NCBI RefSeq assembly: GCF_001446935.1
Contig: NZ_LKKK01000016.1
Location: 62,001-126,000 of the forward strand
From: Pseudomonas sp. TTU2014-080ASC
GTDB lineage: Bacteria; Pseudomonadota; Gammaproteobacteria; Pseudomonadales; Pseudomonadaceae
DNA: 64,000 nt
Direction of reading: 5' to 3'
The position numbers and the translations under genes are program-made. Shown here piece by piece: positions 1 to 9,498 of the stretch. How positions within the stretch are numbered: the stretch's first letter is position 1; each line of letters opens with the position of its first letter. The notes below the pieces were generated by a model, which did not search any database, was not told the origin of the DNA, and saw nothing but the letters and a program-made list of their open reading frames with translations.

Positions 1-364
1 GGAAAAAATCGAAAACATGATCAAAGCCACGGGCCAGAGGGGTTCGTCGATGATATCAGGGCCCGCATGGCTTTCGCGCGCTTACAGACGACAGAAGGCT
101 CCCGACAAAAAGCTTGTACGGCAGTCGGACTGAAAGCTGGATGAAAGATTCTCTCCGTAGATTCAGGCGCGCCGGCTCGACCCGGCACGGCAACTGCCAG
201 TCAATCCCTGGCAGCCGAAGACAAAAACAACGGTGACAGCAATGCCTTATAACCAGCCTGGTGCCCTCAGAGCCTCCAATCTCTCCGACACCCTGCCTCC
301 TCCCGCCATAAGGCTTTGATTCGCCTGACTGTCGCCGCCCGTTTCAGCAATTCGGAGAACCATA
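1..364. other. Gene-free leader before the CitMHS transporter
   Basis: No convincing gene lies here. Reading frames crossing it on either strand are short, lack a ribosome-binding site and show no family resemblance. A reading frame on the minus strand opens near base 20 and runs off the left edge, so the first codons of an upstream divergent gene could lie there, but the part visible is too short to call. A poor sigma-54-like match (GG at 184-185, GC at 196-197, ten bases between) sits about 170 bases before the transporter start. Confidence 0.5.
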
Positions 365-1678
365 ATGCTGACGTTCCTTGGCTTCGCCATGGTCATTACT
401 TTTATGTACCTGATCATGAGCAAGCGCCTTTCCGCCCTGATTGCCCTGATCATCATCCCTATTTTATTTGCCCTGTTCGGCGGCTTCGCCCACGCGATCG
501 GTCCGATGATGCTGGACGGCATCAGCAAGCTCGCCCCCACAGGCGTCATGCTGATGTTCGCCATTTTATATTTCGCTTTGATGATCGACTCGGGCCTGTT
601 TGACCCGGCGGTTCGGGCGATTTTGCGACTGGTCCGGGGTGACCCACTGAAGGTCTCTGTCGGCACCGCTGCCCTCGCCCTGATCGTCTCTCTGGATGGC
701 GACGGTGCCACCACCTATATGATCTGTGTGGCCGCCATGCTGCCACTGTACAGCCGCCTGGGTATGGACCCGCGCATCATGGCCGGCCTGATCATTCTTG
801 CCGGCGGCATCATGAACATGACGCCCTGGGGCGGCCCAACCGCGCGGGCGGCCAGCGCCTTGCATGTCGACCCTTCAGAAATTTTTGTGCCGATGATCCC
901 GGCAATGATGGTCGGTGCCATTGTCTTGTTTGGCATCGCCTGGTGGTATGGCAAGCGTGAGCGAGCTCGCCTGGGCATCATCCGCCTGGCCGAAAACAAC
1001 ACCCATTACGACAGCGTCAGCGTGTCCCAATACCCTGAGGCGCGTCGCCCGAAATTACTGTGGGTAAACGGCGCACTGACACTCACCCTGATGGGCTGCC
1101 TGATTGCCGGTCTGCTGCCATTACCGGTGCTGTTTATGATCTTTTTCAGCCTGGCGATGATCATTAACTACCCCAATCTGCAGCACCAAAAAGAGCGTGT
1201 CGCCGCACATGCCGGCAACGTACTGGCAGTTGTCGGGTTGATCTTCGCAGCAGGTATTTTTACCGGGATTCTCAGTGGTACCGGCATGGTTGATGCCATG
1301 TCCAAGAGCCTGCTGAGCGTGATTCCGCCGTCAATGGGGCCTTATCTGGCCACCATTACCGCCATCGTGAGCATGCCGTTCACCTTCTTTATGTCCAACG
1401 ATGCGTTCTATTACGGCGTGCTGCCGGTGCTGGCGGAAGCGGCCTCTCATTACGGCATCAGCGCCGTGGAAATGGCTCGCGCTTCGATTGTCGGCCAGCC
1501 GGTGCACCTGCTCAGCCCGCTAGTGCCATCAACCTATCTGCTGGTTGGCCTGGCTAAAATTGAGTTCGGCGAGCATCAGCGTTTCTCCCTGAAGTGGGCG
1601 ATTCTGATATGCCTTGCGATCATGCTGGCTGCTCTGCTGATGGGCGTCTTCCCGCTGATCGGCGAAGCTCATCCCTAA
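365..1678 (+). CDS. CitMHS-family citrate/divalent-metal transporter
   Basis: An inner-membrane secondary transporter of 437 residues, the usual length for the CitMHS family, whose members import citrate complexed with Mg2+ or Ca2+ using the proton gradient. The protein is hydrophobic almost throughout, with about 11-12 potential membrane segments starting at residue 1. A polar region (about residues 195-235, rich in Arg, Glu and Asn) looks like the central cytoplasmic loop. The conserved SLDGDGATTY and FFMSNDAFYYG segments fit the family. The ATG at 365 has GGAG at 354-357. The gene stands alone and ends at a strong inverted repeat shared with convergent roxR. The family is secure; the metal and exact substrate are not readable from sequence. 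Confidence 0.85.
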   Translation: MLTFLGFAMVITFMYLIMSKRLSALIALIIIPILFALFGGFAHAIGPMMLDGISKLAPTGVMLMFAILYFALMIDSGLFDPAVRAILRLVRGDPLKVSVGTAALALIVSLDGDGATTYMICVAAMLPLYSRLGMDPRIMAGLIILAGGIMNMTPWGGPTARAASALHVDPSEIFVPMIPAMMVGAIVLFGIAWWYGKRERARLGIIRLAENNTHYDSVSVSQYPEARRPKLLWVNGALTLTLMGCLIAGLLPLPVLFMIFFSLAMIINYPNLQHQKERVAAHAGNVLAVVGLIFAAGIFTGILSGTGMVDAMSKSLLSVIPPSMGPYLATITAIVSMPFTFFMSNDAFYYGVLPVLAEAASHYGISAVEMARASIVGQPVHLLSPLVPSTYLLVGLAKIEFGEHQRFSLKWAILICLAIMLAALLMGVFPLIGEAHP

Positions 1679-1687
1679 GCGCTTAAT

Positions 1688-1723
1688 AAGGTGTTCGTTG
1701 CGGCGTCAGGCAACGAACACCTT
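1688..1723. terminator. Bidirectional hairpin between the transporter and roxR
   Basis: A perfect 14-base-pair inverted repeat (arms 1688-1701 and 1710-1723, 8-base loop) lies between two convergent genes. There is no long T tract, but the position and strength suit a shared terminator. Confidence 0.7.
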
Positions 1724-1728
1724 CGCGA

Positions 1729-2289
1729 TTAACGGCGAACCGGGCGCTTCTGCAGTTTGCGCTGCAACGTCCGGCGATGCATGCCCAGCGCGCGGGCTGT
1801 CGCCGAAATATTCCCTTCATGCTCACTGAGCACGCGCTGAATGTGCTCCCACTGCAAGCGGTCCACCGACATCGGATTTTCCGGGACCAAGGTGTCCAGA
1901 TCAGCATGTTGAGTCAGCAAGGCCGCCAGCACATCATCGGCATCCGCCGGCTTGCACAAATAGTTGCAAGCTCCGCGCTTGATCGCTTCAACCGCCGTGG
2001 CAATGCTGGAATAACCGGTGAGAATCACCACCCGCATTTCTGCGTCCACTTCCAGCAGTTTGGGTAACAACACCAGCCCGGAGTCACCGGCCATTTTCAG
2101 GTCAACCACGGCATAGTCCGGGACATCCTGTTGCGCCAGCGCCAGGCCTTCTTCTGCTGAACTGGCAATCGACACGCGTAAGCCACGACGGCTCATGGCA
2201 CGGGCCATCACGCGGGTAAAGGTCGGGTCATCATCGACCAACAGCAAATGCGGTTGCTCATCACCGTCAAACAGGAGTTCGTCGCTCAT
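1729..2289 (-). CDS. roxR: RoxR, redox response regulator (RegA/PrrA type)
   Basis: The DNA-binding partner of the redox sensor RoxS. Its 186 residues divide into a receiver domain (about 12-128) and a Fis-type helix-turn-helix (about 146-182). The receiver acidic cluster is at residues 19-21, the phospho-acceptor Asp63 in VVDLKMAGDSG, Thr91, and Lys113 in LCKPAD. The C-terminal helix pair NISATARALGMHRRTLQRKL is close to identical in RegA, PrrA, ActR and RoxR. In Pseudomonas, RoxR controls terminal oxidase genes and the response to respiratory inhibitors such as cyanide. It lies 11 bases downstream of roxS on the minus strand, so the pair is almost certainly one operon. Confidence 0.93.
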   Translation of the reverse strand: MSDELLFDGDEQPHLLLVDDDPTFTRVMARAMSRRGLRVSIASSAEEGLALAQQDVPDYAVVDLKMAGDSGLVLLPKLLEVDAEMRVVILTGYSSIATAVEAIKRGACNYLCKPADADDVLAALLTQHADLDTLVPENPMSVDRLQWEHIQRVLSEHEGNISATARALGMHRRTLQRKLQKRPVRR

Positions 2290-2300
2290 ACAGAGTTCCC

Positions 2301-3554
2301 TTATGCTCGGCTATAGGCTCGCGGCAATTTAAGCTCTGTGAGCGTGCCGCCTTCTTCATGGTTGTACAGTTTAACCGTCCCACCAGCACGATTGACGCTG
2401 GCCTGACTCAAAAACAGGCCCAGACCGAAACCTTTGCCCTTGGTTGTAAAAAATGGCCGCCCCAGTTGCTCGGCGATCGCCAGCGGCACACCGGCACCGA
2501 AATCACGAATATTCAGCGTGACCCACTGGTGATCCCAATTCAGGCGAATATCCAGATTATCCGGACAAGCATCAGCGGCATTATTCAGCAGATTCAGCAA
2601 TGCCTGGGTCAAGTCAGCAGGCGGCATCAGCCGTGGCGGCTGCCCTTTGCCCATACACTGATAACGATAGCTCGCCTCAGGCCGCATCAGATGCCAGCGG
2701 TTCAGGGTCGACTCCAGCCACTCTACACAGGTCTGGTCCACCACCGCTTGACGTCGATCAGCCTCCGCCGCACGCACCAACTGCTGCAGGGTTTCCTTGC
2801 ACAGCTTGACCTGCTCCTGCAGCACCGCAAGGTCTTCCTGCAGCGTCGGCTCAGGATGCTCGCGGCGCAATTCCTTGATCAGCACGCTCATGGTCGCCAA
2901 AGGCGTGCCCAACTCATGAGCCGCCCCCGCAGCCTGAGTCGCCACAGCCAGCAACTGCTGATCGCGCAGACCTTCCTCGCGGCGTTCGGCACGCATTTCT
3001 TCCTGCTGACGTAACTCTTCTGCCATTTTGGCGACGAAGAAGGTAATCAGCCCGGCTGCCAGGGCAAAGCTCAGCCACATGCCGTAAATCAGCAGGCTTT
3101 CACGGGAGCCGGTTGGCAAGTTCAGTGGATGCGACCAAACCAGCAACAAGGTGTAACCCGCCAGGGCCAGCCCGGACAATGTCAGGGTGTACATCCAAGA
3201 CAGAGTTGCTGCAGCAATCGTCAACGGCACCAGGTAATAGGAGACGAACGGGTTGGTCGAACCGCCGGAGTAATATAAAAGCAGACTGTGGATAACCAGA
3301 TCGCAGGCCAGATGCAGTGCATACTCAGCCTCGGTGACAGGCCACGGGCCGCGTAAACGCAAGGCAGTGATCAAGCACAGCACCAGCGAAATACCCAGCG
3401 TAATGCTCAGTTCAAACCAGGGCAGTGGCAGGATGCCCGAGTTATAGGCCAACCCCACCGACCCGGCCTGAGCGGCCAGCACTAGAATTCGAATAAAGGT
3501 CAGACGCCAGAGGTTCTGCCGGCTCGCCGACAGCAATTGCACAGGTGCGAGCAT
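2301..3554 (-). CDS. roxS: RoxS, membrane redox-sensing histidine kinase (RegB/PrrB type)
   Basis: A 417-residue sensor kinase. The N-terminal half has about six membrane segments including GGSTNPF (97-103), the GGxxNPF heptad linked to quinone sensing in RegB. The kinase core follows: H-box HELGTPLATM with His213, then Cys252 in KLCKETLQQL, matching the redox-active cysteine region of RegB, the N-box near 324, and G-boxes DFGAGV and GFGLGLF. The start was placed at the ATG at 3554, which has GGAG a few bases upstream; the longer in-frame start at 3617 would add 21 polar residues. Known family role: the kinase is inhibited when the quinone pool is oxidised and otherwise phosphorylates RoxR. 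The gene is immediately upstream of roxR. Confidence 0.92.
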   Translation of the reverse strand: MLAPVQLLSASRQNLWRLTFIRILVLAAQAGSVGLAYNSGILPLPWFELSITLGISLVLCLITALRLRGPWPVTEAEYALHLACDLVIHSLLLYYSGGSTNPFVSYYLVPLTIAAATLSWMYTLTLSGLALAGYTLLLVWSHPLNLPTGSRESLLIYGMWLSFALAAGLITFFVAKMAEELRQQEEMRAERREEGLRDQQLLAVATQAAGAAHELGTPLATMSVLIKELRREHPEPTLQEDLAVLQEQVKLCKETLQQLVRAAEADRRQAVVDQTCVEWLESTLNRWHLMRPEASYRYQCMGKGQPPRLMPPADLTQALLNLLNNAADACPDNLDIRLNWDHQWVTLNIRDFGAGVPLAIAEQLGRPFFTTKGKGFGLGLFLSQASVNRAGGTVKLYNHEEGGTLTELKLPRAYSRA

Positions 3555-3755
3555 AAATTCTCCAAAATGCTCCGAATGCTCGTTCAGCGAGCGGGGCGAG
3601 TATAACCAAGGGTGCAACTGACGATCTGCGGCAACAAGCCGCAGAGAACTGAAACTGCTGGTTTGAGAGGGATTAACCCGTATCTACAGCCAACACCGTC
3701 TAACCTCTGACAAGTTGCATTTCACTTCCCGGTCCAACCAATAGGATTACTCACA

Positions 3756-4466
3756 ATGCCAGTCAACCGTCTTGCCACAGCCATCCTGCTCAGTGCCAGC
3801 GCCTTGCTCACAGCAGTCGCCCACGCTGACGAAGCCCGCTACAACCAGATATCCCTGAGCGCAGAAGTCAGCCAGGAAATTGCCCACGACCTGATGCACG
3901 TCACGCTCTACAGTGAAGACCAAGGCAGTGATCCTACCGCTCTGGCGGCAAAGATCAGCAAAACCATGAACGATGCCATCAATCAGGCTCGAAACGTCAA
4001 AGGTATTACTGTCAGTTCCGGTAGCCGTAACAGCTACCCGGTGTACGACGACAAAGGCCGGAAAATCACAGCCTGGCGCGAACGAGCAGAACTACGCCTG
4101 GAAAGTGCCGACTTCGCTGCATTATCCAAGCTGACGGGCGAGATGCTCACCACACTGAACATGGCTGGAATGAACTTCAGCATCGCCGATGCCACCCGTA
4201 AAACCCAGGAAGATGCGTTGATCAAACGCGCCATCGAAGCCTTTAAGGCACGCGCCCAGATTGCTACTGAGGCCCTAGGTGCGAAGGACTACAAGATCGT
4301 TAATCTGAGCCTCAACAGCGGTGGATATAACCCACCCGTATTCCGCTCCAACATGGCACTGGCCAAAGGCGCAGCCATGATGGCTGATGCGGTTCCTGAG
4401 GTTGAGGCCGGCACGAGTCAGGTGAATGTATCAGCCAGCGGCACAATCGAAATCCAGCCACTCTAA
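3756..4466 (+). CDS. Periplasmic SIMPL-domain (DUF541) protein
   Basis: A secreted protein of 236 residues with a clear Sec signal peptide (positively charged start, hydrophobic core, probable cleavage after AHA near residue 24) followed by one SIMPL/DUF541 domain spanning the rest. The ISLSAEVSQEIAHDLMHVTLYSE and VSASGTIEI segments are the usual first and last strands of this family. Relatives include BP26 of Brucella, which forms periplasmic channels or rings, and uncharacterised stress-related proteins such as E. coli YggE. AGGA lies about ten bases before the ATG at 3756. It is divergent from roxSR and about 170 bases from the dipeptide operon; nothing ties it functionally to either. Confidence 0.85.
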   Translation: MPVNRLATAILLSASALLTAVAHADEARYNQISLSAEVSQEIAHDLMHVTLYSEDQGSDPTALAAKISKTMNDAINQARNVKGITVSSGSRNSYPVYDDKGRKITAWRERAELRLESADFAALSKLTGEMLTTLNMAGMNFSIADATRKTQEDALIKRAIEAFKARAQIATEALGAKDYKIVNLSLNSGGYNPPVFRSNMALAKGAAMMADAVPEVEAGTSQVNVSASGTIEIQPL

Positions 4467-4526
4467 ATCAGGCACTTTGACAGCATACCACTTACAAAAA
4501 TGCGACACTGATATATAGCCGCGTTC

Positions 4527-4543
4527 TTATTACGGGGTAGTAA
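4527..4543. promoter_or_regulatory. Imperfect inverted repeat before the dipeptide operon
   Basis: TTATTAC (4527-4533) and GTAGTAA (4537-4543) form a 7-base inverted repeat with one mismatch around GGG, about 95 bases before the first dpp gene. It is a candidate operator. In P. aeruginosa the homologous operon is repressed by PsdR, whose gene is not in this window; I do not know its exact site, so this assignment is only positional. Confidence 0.3.
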
Positions 4544-4637
4544 CCTTTTTGTCTATTGCTTGAGTTCAGGGCCATGCCTAGCCTGATTGCACCCCAAACG
4601 GGTGCCTCAAGATAAACCAATAAGACATGAGGTCTTC

Positions 4638-6239
4638 ATGGATAAGAACGCCTTTATCAGGGCCGCAATAGCAATTGGATTGATTGCTTCCTTCGCCAAC
4701 GCTCACGCAGCAAGCAACCTGGTGTACTGCTCAGAAGGCAGTCCGGCGGGCTTCGATCCAGGTCAATACACGACCGGCACCGACTTTGACGCTTCAGCTG
4801 AAACCATCTTCAACCGTCTGGCTGAGTTCGAACGCGGCGGCACCCAGGCAGTGCCGGGCCTTGCCGAAAAATGGGATATCAGCGAAGACGCCCTGACCTA
4901 CACGTTCCACCTGCGCCCCAACATCAAGTTTCATACCACGGCGTATTTCAAACCCACCCGCAACTTCAACGCCGATGATGTGCTGTTCACCTTTCAGCGC
5001 ATGCTCGACAAGAATCATCCCTTCCGCAAAGCCTATCCCACTGAGTTTCCCTATTTCGTAGACCTGGCGATGGACACCAATATCGCCAAACTGGAAAAGC
5101 TGGACGACATGACCGTCCGCTTCACCCTCAACAGCGTGGACGCGGCCTTTATCCAGAATCTGGCGATGCACTTTGCCTCGATCCAGTCAGCTGAATACGC
5201 CGACAAATTGCTCAAAGAAGGTAAAGCCGCCGATATCAACCAAAAGCCCATCGGCACTGGTCCATTCGTCTTCGGCCGCTACCAGAAAGATGCCTTTATT
5301 CGCTTCAAAGGCAACAAGGACTACTGGAAGCCTGAAGATGTGCGACTCGACAATCTGATTTTTGCCATCAATACCGACGCTTCAATCCGGGTGCAGAAAC
5401 TCAAAGCCAACGAGTGCCAGGTGACACTATTCCCCCGCCCGGCTGATATCAAAGGCCTGCAAGAAGACTCCAACCTGAATGTTCCGACCCAGCCAGGCTT
5501 CAACCTGGGTTTTATCGCCTACAACACTCAGCGTGCACCGTTTGACCAGCTACCGGTACGGCAAGCACTGGACATGGCGGTAAACAAGCAGGCCATCATA
5601 GATGCGGTTTACCAAGGTGCCGGGCAGCTCGCAGTGAATGGCCTGCCGCCGACTCAGTGGTCATACGATGACAGCATCAAAGACGCACCGTACAACCCGG
5701 AGAAAGCCAAGGAGCTGCTCAAGGCCGCAGGTGTCAAGGAAGGCACCGAGATCACCCTCTGGGCCATGCCGGTACAACGCCCCTACAACCCCAACGCCAA
5801 ACTGATGGCCGAAATGCTCCAGGCTGACTGGGCCAAAGTTGGCATCAAAGCCAAGATTGTCAGCTACGAGTGGGGGGAATACATCAAACGCTCCAAAGCT
5901 GGCGAGCACGGCGCCATGCTGATTGGCTGGAGCGGTGACAACGGCGACCCCGACAACTGGCTTGGCACCCTGTACGGTTGCGATGCGGTCGACGGCAACA
6001 ACTTCTCAAAATGGTGCTACGCCGACTACGACAAACTGATTCAGGCAGCTAAACGCACAACCGATGTTGATGAACGCACTAGGCTTTATCAGCAGGCACA
6101 GCACATCCTCAAGCAACAAGTCCCAATCACCCCCATTGCCCATTCGACGGTTTACCAGCCGATGCGCAAAAACGTGCTCGACTACAAGATCAGTCCTTTT
6201 GGTCTGAACTCGTTCTACGGAGTCGGCATCAAGCCCTGA
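4638..6239 (+). CDS. dppA: Dipeptide ABC transporter binding protein (first copy, DppA3-like)
   Basis: A periplasmic solute-binding protein of the SBP_bac_5 family (533 residues) that captures di- or oligopeptides for the DppBCDF importer. A Sec signal peptide ends near AHA-AS around residue 24, then NLVYCSEGSPAGFDPGQYTTG opens the mature protein. The two Cys pairs typical of Gram-negative DppA and the NGDPDNWLG motif are present. The ATG at 4638 was preferred over a TTG at 4587 because GAGG lies just upstream and the signal peptide begins there. It opens an operon of seven same-strand genes. A second homologue lies beyond the porin, matching the dppA3-opdP-dppA4 order I recall from P. aeruginosa; ligand preference cannot be read. 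Confidence 0.92.
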   Translation: MDKNAFIRAAIAIGLIASFANAHAASNLVYCSEGSPAGFDPGQYTTGTDFDASAETIFNRLAEFERGGTQAVPGLAEKWDISEDALTYTFHLRPNIKFHTTAYFKPTRNFNADDVLFTFQRMLDKNHPFRKAYPTEFPYFVDLAMDTNIAKLEKLDDMTVRFTLNSVDAAFIQNLAMHFASIQSAEYADKLLKEGKAADINQKPIGTGPFVFGRYQKDAFIRFKGNKDYWKPEDVRLDNLIFAINTDASIRVQKLKANECQVTLFPRPADIKGLQEDSNLNVPTQPGFNLGFIAYNTQRAPFDQLPVRQALDMAVNKQAIIDAVYQGAGQLAVNGLPPTQWSYDDSIKDAPYNPEKAKELLKAAGVKEGTEITLWAMPVQRPYNPNAKLMAEMLQADWAKVGIKAKIVSYEWGEYIKRSKAGEHGAMLIGWSGDNGDPDNWLGTLYGCDAVDGNNFSKWCYADYDKLIQAAKRTTDVDERTRLYQQAQHILKQQVPITPIAHSTVYQPMRKNVLDYKISPFGLNSFYGVGIKP

Positions 6240-6418
6240 TTATTAAACCGGCACACACAGGCCAGCCCCTCAGCCAATGAGGGGCTGGCTGAGACCGGCA
6301 CCAGCAGTCAGCAGTCGTTTAAACCTCTCTGCCTCAGTTGCAAAGCTCAGCTTTGCAGGACTTCGTGCGCCTGCAAGTGGGTCAAGGATGATTCGCATAC
6401 CAGCCAAAGGAACGCCTA

Positions 6419-7783
6419 ATGAACACAACAACAAGGTATTACTCGACCCTTGCACTGGCCCTGGCAGTTGCCAACACCAGTTACGCGGGCGAGTCCCGGC
6501 ACCAGGCCGATGCTACGGGTTTTATCGAAGGCCAGAGCCTGGACGTTATTGCCCGCAACTTCTATTCGCACGAACGCGCGGAAGACAACACGAGCTTCCG
6601 CATCCCCAAAGAAAACGGCAGTGAACGCACCCAGGATCGCTATAGCTGGGTCCAGTCAACCCGTTTGAAATACAGCTCGGGCTACACCCAAGGCACCATC
6701 GGTTTCGGCTTGGACCTAGCGGTGTTCAACGCCATCAACCTTGAGCAAGGCAAAGGACGTATCGCCGGAGGCGGCAACCGCACCCTGGCCAACAGCGAGG
6801 GAGAAGCCGAAGAACAGTGGTCCAAAATGGGCATTGCCAATGTCCGCCTGCGAACCTCAGCCACCGAGTTAAAAGCGGGGCGTTTCCAGGTTGAAACCCC
6901 GGTGTTCAACTCAAACGATAACCGGGCTCTGCCAGCCAGTTTTACTGGCTATGCACTGACCAGTGATGAAGTCGAGCACCTCACTCTTCAGGCCGGTGAC
7001 TTCCGCCGTGCCAGCCCGCGAACCGGTGCAGGCGATGAGCCTCTGACCACCGAATACGGCACCCGCCAGGTCAAGGGAGACCATCTGCGCTACCTTGGTG
7101 GCGATTATCTGGCCTCCGACACCCTGATGCTGTCGCTCTACACCGCGCATTTTCAAGACGTGTGGAACCAGTATTACTTTGGCCTGGGGCATGATCTTGG
7201 AGACCGTAAAACACTGGCTCTGCACACGGCCTTCAATATCTACAACACCCGCGACACCGGTGCCCGTGAAGCGGGTTACATCGACAACAACATCTGGAGC
7301 CTGGGCTTCACCCTGAGCCACCAGGCGCACTCACTGACCCTGGCTTGGCAGCAAGTGGATGGCGACGAGTACTTCGACTACGTCCACGAAACCGCTGCAA
7401 TCTACCTGTCCAACTCCCTGTACTCCGACTACAACGGCCCTAACGAAAAGTCCGCGCAGATCCGCTATGACATCGACTGGAGCTATTACGGTGTTCCCGG
7501 CCTGACAACTGCCATCTGGTATGCCAAAGGCTGGGACATTGACGGCACTCACTACGATGGCGACCGCAACGGTGCTTACGGCAACTACAGTGAGGTCAAA
7601 ACGCAGGATGACGAACGCCATCGTGAATATGCACTCTCCGTTGGGTATAAGGTTCAAAGCGGCCAGATTAAAGACACCACTTTTAAGCTCCTGTACATGT
7701 CACACCGAGCTTCAAAAAACCAGGTCGACGGCAGCGCCGATGAACTGCGTCTGGTAACCACACTGCCTTTCAATCTGCTTTAA
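6419..7783 (+). CDS. opdP: OprD-family outer-membrane porin for dipeptides (OpdP/OpdD-like)
   Basis: An outer-membrane channel of the OprD family (454 residues with a 23-residue signal peptide ending SYAG). The 18-stranded barrel signature is visible: alternating aromatic and small residues throughout, TQDRYSWVQSTRLKYSSG near the start, the QAGDFRRASPRTGAG loop, and a final strand ending TLPFNLL rather than in Phe. Its place between two dipeptide-binding proteins and before DppBCDF points to entry of dipeptides across the outer membrane. AAGGA lies 8 bases before the ATG at 6419. The first codons contain AACAACAA (6427-6434), a perfect AANAANAA match for the Hfq/Crc catabolite-repression motif. 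Confidence 0.9.
   Translation: MNTTTRYYSTLALALAVANTSYAGESRHQADATGFIEGQSLDVIARNFYSHERAEDNTSFRIPKENGSERTQDRYSWVQSTRLKYSSGYTQGTIGFGLDLAVFNAINLEQGKGRIAGGGNRTLANSEGEAEEQWSKMGIANVRLRTSATELKAGRFQVETPVFNSNDNRALPASFTGYALTSDEVEHLTLQAGDFRRASPRTGAGDEPLTTEYGTRQVKGDHLRYLGGDYLASDTLMLSLYTAHFQDVWNQYYFGLGHDLGDRKTLALHTAFNIYNTRDTGAREAGYIDNNIWSLGFTLSHQAHSLTLAWQQVDGDEYFDYVHETAAIYLSNSLYSDYNGPNEKSAQIRYDIDWSYYGVPGLTTAIWYAKGWDIDGTHYDGDRNGAYGNYSEVKTQDDERHREYALSVGYKVQSGQIKDTTFKLLYMSHRASKNQVDGSADELRLVTTLPFNLL
6427..6434 (+). promoter_or_regulatory. Possible Hfq/Crc (CA) motif at the porin start
   Basis: AACAACAA fits the AANAANAA element that Hfq with Crc binds to block translation in Pseudomonas. It lies within codons 3-6 of the porin gene, where such sites usually act. 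Short A-rich motifs also arise by chance. Confidence 0.4.
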
Positions 7784-7829
7784 AACCCTGACAAGCTGCC
7801 GACCACAAGTCGGCAGCCGGAGATATCCC

Positions 7830-9416
7830 ATGAAGATGCGTCCTCTACTGTCAGCCCTGGCCATGACATCCATCGTCAGCCTGGCCCAGGCCAATAGCCT
7901 GATCGTATGCACCGAAGCTAGCCCAGAAGGCTTTGACCCAGTGCAATACATTGCCGGTGTAACCTTTGATGCCACCACTGAAACCATCTTTGATCCGCTG
8001 CTACGTTTCAAACCCGGCACATCCGAACTACAACCTGCCCTGGCCACCCATTGGGATATCAGCGAAGACGGCCTGACCTACACTTTCTACCTGCGGCCGG
8101 ATGTGAAATTTCACAGCACCAGCTACTTCACGCCGACTCGAGCATTCAATGCTGATGATGTGCTCTGGACCTTCAAACGTCCCATGGACCGCAACGGCCC
8201 GTGGTACGACAGCGCCCTGCGCGGTTACGCGTACTTTGACAGCATGGCAATGGGTGACCTGATTAAGTCCGTCGAGAAGCTCGACCCGATGACGGTACGC
8301 TTCACCCTCACGCGTCCGGACGCCGCCTTTCTTGCCGACATGGCCATGGGGTTTACCTCCATTTACTCCGCAGAATACGGTGATCAATTACTGGCTGAAG
8401 GCAAAACCGGCCTTATCAACAGCCAACCGATTGGCACGGGGCCGTTCATATTTAGCCGCTATATCAAAGACGCTCAGGTTCGTTTCAAGGCCAATCCAGA
8501 CTATTTCGGCGGTAAGCCTAAAGTTGACCAACTGATTTTCGCCATCGCCGTGGATGCCAACGTCCGCCTACAAAAACTGCGAGCTGGGGAATGTCAGATC
8601 GCACAACGCCTCAAAACCGAGGACATCCCCAAGCTACGTCAAGACAGCAACCTAAAAGTTGAAGAAATCAACGCACTGGCAACCTCCTATTTGGCTATCA
8701 ACACCCAGCACCCACCGCTGAATGATGTGCGGGTTCGCAAAGCCATCAATCTGGCAATCGACAGACCCGCCATCCTCAACGCCCTGGCCGGCGGGCTGGA
8801 TCTGACACCGGCAGCCAACCCGTATCCGCCTGGAATGCTCGGCTACGACGACAGCGCCACACCGTTGCAGCACAACTTGGAAGAAGCGAAACAACTCCTC
8901 AAGGAATCCAGTGTCGAAAACTTGCAGATCAACCTATTTATCCGCAACGGCAGCTCCGAGATCATTTCTAACCCAGTTCTGATTGCCCAGATGCTACAGG
9001 CTGATCTGGCTGCAGCCGGTATTACTTTGAATATCCGCATGCTGGAATGGGGCGAACTGCTCAGACGTGCTAAAGGCGGGGAACATGACATGGTGGCCCT
9101 AGCTTGGAACAGCGACAACGGTGACCCGGACAACTTCCTGGCCCCCAACCTTTCCTGTGCCGCAGCTGAATCCGGTGAGAATCAGGCTCGTTGGTGTAAT
9201 CAGGAATTCGATTCTCTGATCCGCAAAGCCAAGATCGTCACGGACACTGCTACCCGCGCGGACCTGTACAAACAAGCTCAACAGGTCTTCCGCCGCGAAT
9301 TACCGTGGGTTCCATTAGTCCACCCGAAGTCCTTTGTAGTGCTTCGCAAAAACATCAGCGGTTACACCATCAATCCGCTCGGTACCCACAACTACGCAAC
9401 CACGGAAATGAACTAA
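7830..9416 (+). CDS. dppA: Dipeptide ABC transporter binding protein (second copy, DppA4-like)
   Basis: A second SBP_bac_5 protein (528 residues), clearly a paralogue of the one at 4638: NSLIVCTEASPEGFDPVQYI mirrors its mature N terminus, and both share FNADDVLWTF-type, PIGTGPF and NGDPDNFL segments. The signal peptide runs to about residue 22 (AQA-NS). The divergence from its neighbour (for example LAANLS cap region and different hinge residues) suggests the two capture different peptides for the same permease. GGAG lies just before the ATG. It is 46 bases downstream of the porin and about 80 bases before dppB. Confidence 0.92.
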   Translation: MKMRPLLSALAMTSIVSLAQANSLIVCTEASPEGFDPVQYIAGVTFDATTETIFDPLLRFKPGTSELQPALATHWDISEDGLTYTFYLRPDVKFHSTSYFTPTRAFNADDVLWTFKRPMDRNGPWYDSALRGYAYFDSMAMGDLIKSVEKLDPMTVRFTLTRPDAAFLADMAMGFTSIYSAEYGDQLLAEGKTGLINSQPIGTGPFIFSRYIKDAQVRFKANPDYFGGKPKVDQLIFAIAVDANVRLQKLRAGECQIAQRLKTEDIPKLRQDSNLKVEEINALATSYLAINTQHPPLNDVRVRKAINLAIDRPAILNALAGGLDLTPAANPYPPGMLGYDDSATPLQHNLEEAKQLLKESSVENLQINLFIRNGSSEIISNPVLIAQMLQADLAAAGITLNIRMLEWGELLRRAKGGEHDMVALAWNSDNGDPDNFLAPNLSCAAAESGENQARWCNQEFDSLIRKAKIVTDTATRADLYKQAQQVFRRELPWVPLVHPKSFVVLRKNISGYTINPLGTHNYATTEMN

Positions 9417-9498
9417 GCCCACACAACATCTGACTGTGTGTAGGCTAGCCTCCTGCCCGGTAGAGCAGGTTGAGAATAATGAGGAGTCACCCGCCGAG

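Noticed and set aside
182..198. Sigma-54-like promoter before the CitMHS transporter
   Set aside because: Spacing is right but the first T of the -24 element and the TTGC of the -12 element are altered; too weak compared with the site at 51684.
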